DNA of 64,000 nucleotides from assembly GCA_948144175.1 (NCBI GenBank), contig CANXME010002579.1, forward strand, positions 1,920,001 through 1,984,000. The letters are read 5' to 3'. The notes beneath the pieces were generated by a model. It saw nothing but the letters and a program-made list of their open reading frames with translations, was not told where the DNA came from and made no database searches. Numbering within the stretch: position 1 is the stretch's first letter; the number at the start of each line of letters is the position of its first letter. The translations under genes were made by a program, and so were the position numbers. This document shows, one piece after another, positions 36,976 through 47,600 of the stretch. This DNA is from Closterium sp. NIES-65 (Eukaryota > Streptophyta > Zygnematophyceae > Desmidiales > Closteriaceae).

Positions 36976-37820
36976 TGTTATGTGATGCTATCACTTGCAT
37001 TCACGTCTGTCTGCCTCCCATCATATGTTCGTGCGTTGCATGCGTGGTGTGAGCGTGTGCAAGAATTTGTGTTTGGTTTGGTTTGGAATTTCTGAGTGTG
37101 TGCGGATGTTTTTTGGCTTGAGCAGATATCTGAAGTGACTCCTCTGCTCAAGAGCTTTCCGACGAACCAAGTATCGCTTCAATCGGAGCACGAACAAGAA
37201 AGTTACGAGCGTTGGAAGTTCGTATGCTTTTGATATTTGGTTGTGGTGACTATGGGAAGTTGTGGGTTGAATCCATAAGGGGTATAGACTTTTAGGGGTT
37301 GGAAAATTCGTCAACATCACTGTAGATGCTGCCAAGTGGCTGGGAGGAGCCAACCCAGGTTGGCAAGTGTGGCCAAGTTGGGCAAGGTGGATGGCATAGG
37401 TTGGAAAGTGACAAAAGTAAATGTGGGGTTCCTATAGGGAAGGGATTTGGTGTGCTTATGGGGTTTCCTTGGTTGGGGACTCCTTGGGGACCTTCCCTCT
37501 CGTCCTCCTTTTTCCTCCCACCTGGTTAATTGCTACTCTAACTTTGTGTGGTAATTGTGAGACTCTTAGAATTGAGTGAAGTTCTCATGGCGCCGAAAAT
37601 GATAAGTCGAGATTTACTTCATCTTTAGATAGGATTCAACTTGGGAAATGTAGCTACATACTAGAGCTACAACATATTCGAAATGAGTGAAGTTTTAACT
37701 GTGCGTTTTACGTCGACGGCGTTTCTTGTGAGCGCGATGATTCTGTCCAGAAATTGAGACCAACGATTTTGTGATATTTCGGCACCTAATCTTCGTAGAC
37801 TCCGTCCTTAGTTTCTAACA
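36976..37820 (+). repeat. 5' LTR of B2 (845 bp)
   Basis: Begins TGTTATGTGATGC and ends TTTCTAACA. It is highly similar to the 3' LTR at 41074-41939, with scattered substitutions and small indels. By eye the two are much more alike than either is to B1 or B3, which fits a younger insertion than its host. Confidence 0.95.
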
Positions 37821-37822
37821 AG

Positions 37823-37834
37823 TGGTATCAGAGC
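37823..37834 (+). promoter_or_regulatory. Primer-binding site of B2
   Basis: TGGTATCAGAGC, two bases after the LTR, the exact usual match to initiator-Met tRNA. Confidence 0.93.
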
Positions 37835-38055
37835 TGATTAAGGACTTTGTGGAGAGTCTACTAAAGCGTGAAGACCCTCCTAGACCCACAATGGCCTATG
37901 GGCGTGCCTAAGTGGAGATCTGGAGGTGGGATGTGACTTCCGCTAAGGGGAAACTCTGCCGAAATTTCGTTGGCGACGACAGTTGTGAAAATATTGTGGG
38001 ACTTCGGTGTGGACAGCTAAGGGGGAGTTGAAACCTGTGATTGGGAGCTGAGGAG

Positions 38056-39665
38056 ATGACTCAAGGGAGTGGAGAAGCAGCTGAGAAAAGGAGTGAGCCG
38101 CCACCATCCAAGATTGAGGCATTGGATGGCTCCAACTACGAGGAATGGAGCGGGCAGATGAGGAGCGTCTTCAAGCGCTACAAGCTGCTGAAACTTGCGA
38201 TGTGAGAAGAGAAAATGCCCAAGGAAGGAGATGCTCGTGATCGGTGGATTGAGCGGAGCGCGGTGTTGTTTGACCTCATCTTGCAATCCGTCAACAACGA
38301 CATGTTCCAGCACATCAAGGACCTGGTTGCGTTGGACGACTCCGGTCCAAAGGCGTGGAAGCTACTATGGTCCTAATTCAGCCCAACACGCTGCCCATGG
38401 TGATCGTGCTCGAAAAGGAGCTGGCGGCCATCTCCATGCGATCGGGAGATGATGTGGAGCCGGTCCTTGACAAGATCAAGGACACATATGCGAGGATGGA
38501 AGCAGCGGGCAGCGAGGTGTCGCAGATGCAGCAATGCACCAAGATCATCTCGGTGCTCGACAACTCATGGGATAACCTCATCCCCACCCTCAATGTTCAG
38601 CAGGACAAGTGGACGCCTGAGTGGCTATGGCAGCAGATCCTACAAGAGGACTTCCGCAGGCGCCACACGGGAGGTGGTGCTGCCAACAAAACTGCTGAGG
38701 GATATGGAGCTGCAGGAGGCAGCAGAGGAAGAGGGGGAGGGAGAGGCCGAGGCCTTGAGAGAGGCTTTGGCAGAGGGAGAGGCCGAGGTGACTACAACGA
38801 GGGGCATGGGAGCTCTGGTGGCAGGGGGAGCACCCGAATCGAGGGTGCGTGCTGGTACTGCAAGAAGGCTGGACACCCATGTTTCAGCCGGCCTGAGGGA
38901 TGGGCGCCCCCAGGCATGAAGCCGCCAAGTGGTGAACGTGCACGAGGTGGCGCTGTACAAGGTTCAGGTGCACGAGGTGATGGTGCACAAGGTAAAGCTG
39001 ACCCTGGGATGTTCCTCATGGTTGAGGATGTGCAAGGCAGTAGGGGTGATGTGGGTTCAGTTGGGAAGGTTGTGATGCACCCCCTCACCCACTGGGTGAT
39101 AGATTCAGGTTGCACAAGTCACATGACCCCACGGGCAGATTTGCTTGACGAGGAAAAACCCCCTGGGAAGATCAAGTTTGTGGCTGCCGCTTCAGGTGGC
39201 TTGCTCCCTGTGATTGGTGTTGGAAATGCCAAGGTTAAGGTTTGTGGGGGCTTGTGGGGCTGGGGAATTTGCTGTTGGTTGAAGGTTTATCCGCTAACCT
39301 CCTCTCTGTGCGCCGGCTGCTGAAAAGCAAGGCCAAAGCTACCTTCGGCCCAACCAGCTGCCGTGCAAATCTTGGGAAGTTGCTGCTGTGGGATTTGGAG
39401 GTAAAGAGCAGCTGCATCAAGGACCTATGGCAGCTGTCCATCATCCATTGGAATGGGAAACCACCAGCAACGGCAGCGGCTGCAGCAACGGCTAAGGCAT
39501 CTGCAGGGGGAGAGGAGACTGCACCAACTGATGGGGCCTTGGATGCAGTCAAGAAGGTGCAGCAGTCATAGCAGCTACATGGTGAGGTGCTTGCTGGTGT
39601 GGATGGGAGTGCTGCATGGGCAAAGGCTTCATCTGGGAATGGTGATGCGATTGGGAGACATGGCA
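38056..39665 (+). pseudogene. gag-protease of B2
   Basis: Starts at ATG 38056 (MTQGSGEAAEK), the shared family B start. The gag core reads LDGSNYEEWSGQM, then a stop at 38202-38204 inside YKLLKLAM. After a frameshift near 38370 a 322-residue frame (38355-39323) covers the rest of gag, a glycine/arginine-rich stretch, and the protease with WVIDSGCTSHM, in which the catalytic DSG is intact. The zinc knuckle is broken: CWYCKKAGHPCFSR has lost three residues compared with CWYCKKAGHPWFKC in B1. Another frameshift near 39240 moves GLGNLLLVEGLSANLLS to a different frame, which reaches VQQS and a stop. No functional product is expected. Confidence 0.9.
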
Positions 39666-40885
39666 CGAGAGGTTGTGTTACATCAACATTCCTATGCTGC
39701 AGAAGTTAGTGAAGGATGGGAGCTTGAAGGGGTTGGAGGTGAAGGGGGCAGCGAAGGAGATTGGGAGCTGCCCTACATGCCTTGAGACCAAATTCACGAA
39801 GTTTCCCTTTAGTAGCAGCACAGGACCAGCCAAGGCACCACTTGCGCTTGTGCACATGGATCTGGTGGGCCCTACGAGGGCCAATTCTCTCTCGGGCAGC
39901 CGCTAATTTTTGACGATAGTGGACGACCACACGCGTGCGGTGTGGGTATACCCTCTCAAGACCAAGGGGGAGGTGGCAACGGCTGTTCTCAAGGAGTGGA
40001 TGCCGAGAGCTCAAAGGGAGAGCGGACATAAGGTGAAGGTGATCCGCACTGACAACGGGGGAGAATTCATTGGCGCTGATTTTGAGGCGGTGCTGAAGAA
40101 GAAGGGGATCCAGCACCAGCTCACGGTGCCCTACAACCCTCAATAGCACAGCGTGGATGAGCGGTTCAACCGGACCCTGCAGGAAGGTGCTCGCACTCTC
40201 CTTGGGCGTGCAGGGCTGCCAGTTTTGGGTGACTGCACTGCCGCAGGTCGCCCTTGTGAAGAACAGGGTGCTGGCGACTGTGGGGGACAAGCAGTGGGTC
40301 CCCTACACCAAGTGGTATGGGAGTGCACCAGCAGTCAACATGCTGAGAGCCTTCGGTTGCATGGTGGTGTTTCATGTGTCTAAGGAGAAGAGGGGAAAGC
40401 TGGAAGCTTCTGGGAGATGGGGTGTGCACTTGGGGCTTGCTAAGGATCACAAGGGCTGGCTGATTTGGGACTTGACCAGCCAGCAGTTGACTGTGTCGAG
40501 GGATGTGAAGTTCCTTGAGTCACTATACTACAAGGAATGGAAGCAACATCAGCAGTAGCTTCCTACTACACCACTGATCATTGAGGTCGATGAGGTGCAG
40601 TGGCCTTCGAGACAAGTGCAGGTCACTGTCTCAGAGGAGGAGATCTGTGGTGTGACTGAGGATGGGGGAGAACCTGAGGTGGAGGAGCAGCAGCAGCAAG
40701 ATGCTCCACCACGTTCCCAACGTCCGCCTGACCGTCCCAGGAGGGATGTGCACCCTCCTGCCAGGCTGACCTATGTGAGTCGTGGAACGCCAAGTGTGGT
40801 ATCGGCTGGGAGTGTGACTGAGCAGATTGATGAGGATGAACTAGCCTATTGCTATGGGGCTACATTCAGATGGTTTGGGGGATAG
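39666..40885 (+). pseudogene. Integrase and linker of B2
   Basis: Reads NIPMLQKLVKD, CPTCLETKF, HMDLVGP (first Asp), TIVDDHTRAVW, RTDNGGEF (second Asp) and DERFNRTLQEGA (Glu). Stops interrupt it near 39904 and 40144, and a frameshift near 40220 is seen within AGLPFWV. The later part (KNRVLATVGDKQW, FGCMVVFHVSKEKRGK, WGVHLG) is the usual Copia integrase C-terminal region. The linker with EEQQQQDAPPR and RPRRDVHPPARL ends at FRWFGG, where the deletion into RNase H occurs. Confidence 0.88.
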
Positions 40886-41060
40886 TGCTGTGAGAGAGAG
40901 GCTACAACGAGGTGCTGCAGATTTGAACAAAGTGGGCGTGTTGGAAGTGGGATGTTGGAAGGAGAGAGGAAGAACATTGGAAGGGAATGACGATTGTCTG
41001 GATGAGTGTGAATTGAGGATGCATGCTTGAGCTATGGCATGTGGGATGATGGTTGGCAGC
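40886..41060 (+). pseudogene. RNase H scrap and 3' tail of B2
   Basis: The phrase AVRERLQRGAADL matches B3 RNase H (AVRQRLQRGAADL). It is followed by sequence related to the extreme 3' coding end of B3 (LEGNDDCLDEC compared with HWKGIKLAGMS). Everything between is deleted. The purine run CAGAGGGGGAGTT at 41061-41073 follows. Confidence 0.8.
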
Positions 41061-41073
41061 CAGAGGGGGAGTT
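41061..41073 (+). other. Polypurine tract of B2
   Basis: CAGAGGGGGAGTT immediately before the 3' LTR; B3 has the same motif on the other strand. Confidence 0.88.
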
Positions 41074-41939
41074 TGTTATGTGATGCTATCACTTGCATTC
41101 ACGTCTGTCTGCATCCCAGCATATGTTCGTACGTTGCATGCGTGGTGTGAGCGTGTGCAAGAATTTGTGTTTGGTTTGGTTTGGAATTTCTGAGTGTGTG
41201 CGGATGTTATCTGGCTTGAGCAGATATCTGATCTGACTCCTCTGCTCAAGAGCTTTCCGACGAACCAAGTATCGCTTCAATTGGAGCACGAACAAGAAAG
41301 TTACGAACGTTGGAAGTTCGTATGCTTTTGATATTTGGTTGTGGTGACTATGGGAAGTTGTGGGGTTGACTCCATAAGGGGTATAGACTTTTGGGGGTTG
41401 GGAAATTCGTTAACATCACTGTAGATGCTGCCAAGTGGTTGGGAGGAGCCAAACCAGGTTGGCAAGTGTGGCCAAGTTGGGCAAGGTGGATGGCATGGGT
41501 TGGAAAGTGACAAAAGTAAAAGTGGGGTTCCTATAGGGAAGGGATTTGGTGTGCTTATGGGGTTTCCTTGCTTGGGGACTCCTTGGGGACCTTCTCTCTC
41601 GTCCTCCTATTTCCTCCCACCTGGTAAATTGCTACTCTAACTTCAATGTGTGGTTATTGTGAGACTCTTAGAATTGAGTTAAGTTCTCATGGCAGCATAC
41701 CCCCATGTGCGCCGAAATTGTTAAGTCGAGATTTACTTCATCTATTGATACGTTTCAACTTCGGAATTGTAGCTTCGGACTAGAGATACAACATATCCAA
41801 AATTAGTGAAGTTTTGACAGTGGGTTTTTTGTCGACGGCGTTTCTTGTGAGCGCAACGATTCTGTCCAGATATTGAGACCAACGATTTTGTGATATTTAG
41901 GCACCTAATCTTCGTAGACTCCGTCCTTAGTTTCTAACA
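41074..41939 (+). repeat. 3' LTR of B2 (866 bp)
   Basis: Begins TGTTATGTGATGC and ends TTTCTAACA, followed by the GATGT duplication (41940-41944). It is the partner of 36976-37820. Confidence 0.95.
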
Positions 41940-41944
41940 GATGT
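41940..41944. repeat. Target-site duplication of B2, right copy
   Basis: GATGT, identical to 36971-36975. Reading B3 across the gap restores the expected protein order, WHERLCHI on one side and NIPMLQKL on the other. Confidence 0.95.
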
Positions 41945-43528
41945 GACACAACCTCTCGTGCCACGTCTCCCAATCGGCCTCACCACTCTCAAATGAAGCC
42001 CTTGCCCATGCAGCGCTCCCATCCATAAAAGCAAGAACCTCACCATGTGGCTGCTGTGGCTTCTGCACCTTCTTGACTGCATCCAAGGCCCCATCAGTTG
42101 GTGCAGTCTCCTTACCTCCCGCTGTTGCTTTAGCCGTTGCTGTTGCCGCTGCTGTTGCTCGTGGTTTCCCATTCCAAGGAATGATGGGCAGCTGCCAGAA
42201 GTCCTTGATGCAGCTTCTCTTCTCCTCCAAGTCCCACAGCAGCAACTTCCCGAGCTTTGCACGGCAGCTAGTTGGGCCGAACATAACGTTGGCCTTGTTT
42301 TTCTGCAGCCGGCGCATAGAAAGAAGGTTAGCAGAAAAACCTTCAACCAATAGCACATTCGCCAGCCCCACAAGCCCCCCATTGGCTCCCATTACCTTGG
42401 CATTCCAAACACCAATCATAGGGATCAAAGCACCTGAAGCGGCAACCACGAACTTTATCTTCTCAAGGGGTTTTACCTCGTCAAACAAGTCTACCCGTGG
42501 GGTCATGTGACTTGTGCAACCTGAATCGATCACCTTGTGAGTGAGGGGGTGCATCACTACCTTTCCAACTGAACCCACATCACCCCCACTCCCTTGCACA
42601 TCCTCAACCACAAGGAGCATCCCAGGGTCGGCTTTACCTTGTGCACTTGAACCTTGCACAGCGCCACTTCGTGCACGTTCACCACTTGGCGGCTTCATGC
42701 CTGGGGGCGCCCATCCCTCAGGCTGGCTGAAACACTTCAACCACGGATGTCCAGCCTTCTTGCAGTACCAGCACGAACCCTCCATTCGGGTGCTCCCCCT
42801 GCCACCAGAGCTCCCATGCCCCTCATTGTAGTCACCTTGGCCTCTCCCTCTGCCAAAGCCTCTCCCACGGATGGATCTCTCCCTCCCCCTCTTCCTCTAC
42901 TGCCTCCTGCAGCTCCATACCCCTCAGCAATTTTGTTGGCAGCACCACCTGTCGTGTGGCGCCTGCGGAAGTCCTCCTGTAGGATCTGCTGCCGTAGCCA
43001 CTCAAGCTTCCACTTGTCCTGCTAAACGTTGAGGGTGGGGATAAGGTTGTCCCACAAGTTGTTGAGTACCGAGATGATCTTGGTGCACTGCTGCATCTCC
43101 GACACCTCGCTGCCCGCCGCTGCCAGCCTCGCATAGGTGTCCTTGACATTGTCAAGCACCGGCTTCAAATCGTCTCCAATACGATCACCATCAGCAGCGT
43201 GTTGGGCTGAACCACGTTGCGTAGCAAATTCCAAGCCTTTAGTCCACCAAGCTCCACCAAATCCTTGATGAGCTCGAACATGTCGTTGTTGACCGACTAT
43301 AGAATCAAGTCGTACAGTGCCGCGCTTTTCTCAATCCATCGATCGCGGGCATCTCCTTCCTCAGGCATCTTCTCTTCTCCCATCACGAGTTTCAGCAGCT
43401 TATAGCGCTGGAGGGCGCTCCGCATCCGCCTGCTCCATTCCTTGTAGTTGAAGCCATCCAACGCCTCAAATCTTGGATGGTGGCGGCTCACTCATCTTCT
43501 CAGCTGCTTCTCCACTCCCTTGACTCAT
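41945..43528 (-). pseudogene. gag-protease of B3
   Basis: On the minus strand the start is ATG at 43528-43526 (MSQGSGEAAEKM). An extra T soon after creates a stop; the core then reads in another frame (LDGFNYKEWSRRM, YKLLKLVMGEEKM, 43491-43297). More frame changes follow near 43030-43230 and 42840. The frame 42785-41934 (283 residues) is well kept: zinc knuckle CWYCKKAGHPWLKC (CX2CX4HX4C), a basic and glycine-rich spacer, protease VIDSGCTSHM, and GVWNAKVMGAN to LGKLLLWDLEEKR, ending in the pre-integrase WHERLCHI where B2 is inserted. Confidence 0.9.
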
Positions 43529-43748
43529 CTTCTCAGCTCCCAATCACCGGTTCCAGCTCCCCCTTTGCTATCCACACCGAAGTCCCACACAATTTCCACA
43601 AGTGTCGGCGCCAACGAAATTTCGGCAGAGTTTCCCCTTAGCGGAAGTCACATCAAACCTCTAGAATTCCACTTAGGCATGCCCACAGGCCATGGTGGGT
43701 CTAAGAGGGTCTTCACACTTCATTAGACTCTCCACAAAGTCCTTAATT

Positions 43749-43760
43749 GCTCTGATACCA
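43749..43760 (-). promoter_or_regulatory. Primer-binding site of B3
   Basis: On the minus strand TGGTATCAGAGC, two bases inside the 5' LTR. Same match to initiator-Met tRNA as B2. Confidence 0.92.
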
Positions 43761-43762
43761 GT

Positions 43763-44641
43763 TGTTAAAGACTAAGGACGGAGGTGTATGAAGATTAGGT
43801 GCCTAAAATTCTCAAAATCGTTGGTTTAGAATTATGGACAGGAAAGTCGAGTTCACAAGAAACGCCATCGACAAAAGGTGCACTGTGAAAACTTCATCAA
43901 ACTCGAATATGTTGTAACCCTAGTCTTTGGCTACAGTTGCCAGTTAGAATCGTACAATAATATGAAGTATTTCTCGAGTTATGAATTTTGGCGAACTAGG
44001 GGGTAAGCTGCCAAAGAATCTTAACTCAATCACAAGAGTCTCACAATTCTCAGAAGTAACACACAAGAAACTTAGAGTAGCTAAAAACCAGGTAGGAGGG
44101 GAAGAGCAGGACAATAGGGAAGGTCCCCAAGTAGTCCCTAACCAAGGAAACCCCATAAGCACACCAAATCCCTTCCCTATAGTAACCCCACTTTGACCTT
44201 TGTCCATTTCCCAACCTCCACAATCCACCTCACCCAAGTTGGCCACACTTGCCAGCCCAATTTGGTTTCTCCTAACCACTTGGCAGCATCTACACTGATG
44301 GGTACGAATTTCCCAACCACCAAAATTCTGTACCCCTTATGGAGTCAACCCCACAACTTCCCATAGTCACCACAACCAAATATCAAAAGCATACGAACTT
44401 CCAATGTTCGTAACTTTCTTGTTCGTGCTCCGATTGAAGCGATACTTGGTTCGTCGGAAAGCTCTTCAGCAGAGGAGTCACTTCAGATATCTGCTTAAGC
44501 GAAATAACAATCACACACACTCAGAAAAACCAAAACCACATCAAACACAAATTCTTGCACACCCTCACACCACGCATGCAACGCACGAATATGTGATGGG
44601 AGGCAGACATACGTGAATGAAAGTGATAGCATCACATAACA
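43763..44641 (-). repeat. 5' LTR of B3 (879 bp)
   Basis: On the minus strand begins TGTTATGTGATGC at 44641 and ends CTTTAACA at 43763. Satellite AACCGGTCC begins at 44642. Confidence 0.93.
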
Positions 44642-47600
44642 AACCGGTCCATCGAACCAACAGGCCAATTCGTTCCACCAGTCCATCGGACCAACAGGCC
44701 ATTTCCTCCAACCGGTCCATCGGACCAACAGACCAGTTGGTCCAACCGGTCCATTGAACCAACACACCAGTTGGTCCAACCGGTCCATGGGACCAACAGG
44801 CGAGTTGGTCCAACTGGTACATCAGACCAACAGGCCAGGTGGTCCAATTTTTCCAAGAGACCAACAGAGCAGTTGGTCCAAGTGGTCCTTCAGACCAACA
44901 GGCCAGTTGGTCCAATTGGTCCATCTGACCAACAGGCCAGTTGGTCCTACCGGTCCATCAGAGCAACACGCCAGTTGGTCGAACCGGTCCATCGGACCAA
45001 CAGCCTAGTTGGTCCAACCGGTCCATCGAACCAACAGACCAGCTCGTTTAACCTATCCATGGGACCATCAGGCCAGTTGGTCCAACCGGTCCATCAGACC
45101 AACAAGCCAGTTGGTCCAACTGGTCCATGGGACCAACAGACCCATTGGTCCAACTGTTCCATTGAACCAACAGGACAGTTGGTCCAACCGGTCCATCAGA
45201 CCAACAGGCCAAAAGGTCTAATCGGTCGAACTGAGCAGTTGGTCCAACCAGCCCATCGGGCTAACAGGGTTGTTGGTCCAACCGGTCCATGGGACAAACA
45301 GACCAGTTCATCCAACCTGTGCATTGGACCAACGCGTCAGTTGGTCCAACTGGTCTATGGGACCAATGGTCCAGTTGGTCCAACTAGTCCATCCGACCAA
45401 CAGGCCTGTGGGTCCAACAGGACCATGGGACCAACAGAGCAATTGGTCCAACCGATCTATCGGACCAAGGGGCCAGTTGGTCCAACCGGTCCATTGGACC
45501 AACAGGCTAGTAAGTCGAACTGGTCCATCGAACCAACAGGCCAGTTGGTCCAACCGGTCCATCGGACTAACAGGCGAGTTGGTCCAACTAGTCCATCTGA
45601 CCAACAGGCAAGTGGGTCCAACCGGTCCATCGGACCATAAGGGCAGTTGGTTCAACCGGTCCATCGGACGAAGAGGCCAGTTGGTCCAACCGATCCATCA
45701 GACGAACAGACCAGTTGGTCCAACCAGTCCATCGTAGCAACAGGGCAGCTGGTCGAACCAGTCGATTGGAACAACAGGCTAGTTGGTCCAACCGGTCGAT
45801 CGGAACAATAGGATAGTTGGTCAAACCGGTCTATGGAACCAACAGGCCAGTTGGTCCAACCGGTCCATTGGTGCAACAGGCTAGTTGGTCCAACTGGTCC
45901 ATCGAACCAACAGACCAGTTGGTCCAACCGATCCATCGGAGCAACAGGAGAGTTGGTTCAACCGGTCCATCGGACTAACAGGCGAGTTGGTCCAACCTAT
46001 GTATTGGACCAATAGGTCACTTCGTCCAACCGGTCCATCAGACAATCAGACCAGTTGGTCCAACCGGTTTATCGGACCAACAGGCTAGTTGGTTCAACCA
46101 ACCATCGGAGCAATAGGCCATTTGGTCCAACCGGTCCATCGGGCCAACACGCCAGTAGGTCCAACCGGTTCATCTGACCAACATGCCAGTTTGTCCAACC
46201 GGTCCAACGGAGCAACAGGCTAGTTGGTGCAATCGGTCCATCGAACCAACAAACCAGTTGGTCCAGCCGGTCCATCGGAACAACAAGCCAGTTGGTCCAA
46301 CCGGTGCATCAGACAAACACGCGAATTGGTCCAACTGGTCCATCGGAACAGCAGGCAAGTTGGTCCAGCCGGTACATCAGCACAATAGGCCAGTTGGTCC
46401 AACTGGTCCATGGGACCAACAGACCGGTTGGTCCAATCAGTCCATCAAACCAACAGACCAGTTGGTCCAACTGCTCCATGGGACCAACAGGCCACTTGGT
46501 CCAACCAGTCCATCGGACCAATAGGCCAGTTGATCCAACCGGTCCATCGGACCAACAGGCCAATCAGTCCAACCGGTCCATCAGACCAACAGGCTAGTAG
46601 GTCCATCCGTCAAACATGTCAGCTGGTCTAACCTGTCTATGGGACCAAGGCTAGTTGGTGCATCGGAACAACAGACCAATTGGTTCAACAGGTCCATCAG
46701 ACCAACATGTTAGTTGGTCCAACCGGTCCATCAAACCAACAGACCATAGGTCCAACAGGTCCATGGGACCAACAGGCCACTTGGTCCAACTGGTCCATCG
46801 GACCAATTTGCGAGTTGGTCCAACTGGTCCATCGGACCAACAGGCCAATTTATACAACCAGTCTATCAGACCAACAGGCTAGTAGGTCCAACCGGTCCAT
46901 TTGTCAAACATGCCAGTTGGTCTAACTGGTCCATGGGACCAAGGCTAGTTGGTCCAACTGGTCCATCGCAACAACAGGCCAATTGGTTCAACAGGTCTAT
47001 CCGACCAACATGCCAGTTAGTCCAACCGGTCCATCGTAGCAATAGGCCAGTTTGTCCAACCGATCCATCGGCCAACTGGTCCATGGAACCAACAAGCCAC
47101 TTGGTGCAACCGGTCCATCGGACCAACAGGCGAGTTGGTCCAACCGGTCTATCGGACCAACAGGCGAGTTGGTCCAACCGGTCCATCGGAGCAACAGGCC
47201 AGTTGGTCCAACCAGTCCATCGGGCCAACAGCCAGTTGGTCAAACCGGTCCATCAGTCAAAAAGGCCAGTTGATCCAACCGGTCCACAAGACCCATAGGC
47301 CAGTTGGTCCAACCGGTCCATCGGCCAACTGGTCCATGGGACCAACAAGACACTTGGTCCAACCGGTCCATCGGACCAACAGGCCAGTTGGTCCAACCAG
47401 TCTATCGGGCCAGCAGGCGAGTTGGTCCAACTGGTCTATCGACCCAAGAGCAAGTTGGTCCAACCGGTCCATTAGACCAACAGACCAGTTGGTCCAATTG
47501 GTCCATCGGACCAACAGGCCAGTTGGTCCAACCGGTCCATCGGTCAAATAGGCCGGTTGATCCAACCGTTCCATCGGAGCAACAAGCCAGTTGGTCCAAT

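Larger units (their letters stand above)
36976..41939 (+). mobile_element. Copia family B element B2, nested in B3, RT-deleted
   Basis: A complete insertion of 4,964 bp with two LTRs, PBS, PPT and a perfect 5-bp target duplication (GATGT). It interrupts B3 in the pre-integrase zone, in opposite orientation. Internally it keeps gag, protease and integrase remnants but lacks RT and most of RNase H: homology jumps near 40,850-40,885 from the integrase-RT linker to the RNase H phrase AVRERLQRGAADL. Several stops and frameshifts also occur. Movement would have needed proteins supplied by another copy. Confidence 0.95.
32859..44641 (-). mobile_element. Copia family B element B3, full span, carrying nested B2
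   Basis: The element lies on the minus strand: 5' LTR 44641-43763, PBS, gag and protease to 41940, then B2 inserted, then integrase, RT and RNase H from 36975 to 34191, PPT, and 3' LTR. Without B2 and one copy of its target duplication, the span from 33271 to 44641 is about 6.4 kb, a normal size for an autonomous Copia. Flanks are AACCA (32854-32858) and AACCG (44642-44646). Satellite has AACCG at this place, so this looks like a 5-bp target duplication with one later change. Arrays 2 and 3 were therefore one array before insertion. Confidence 0.88.
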
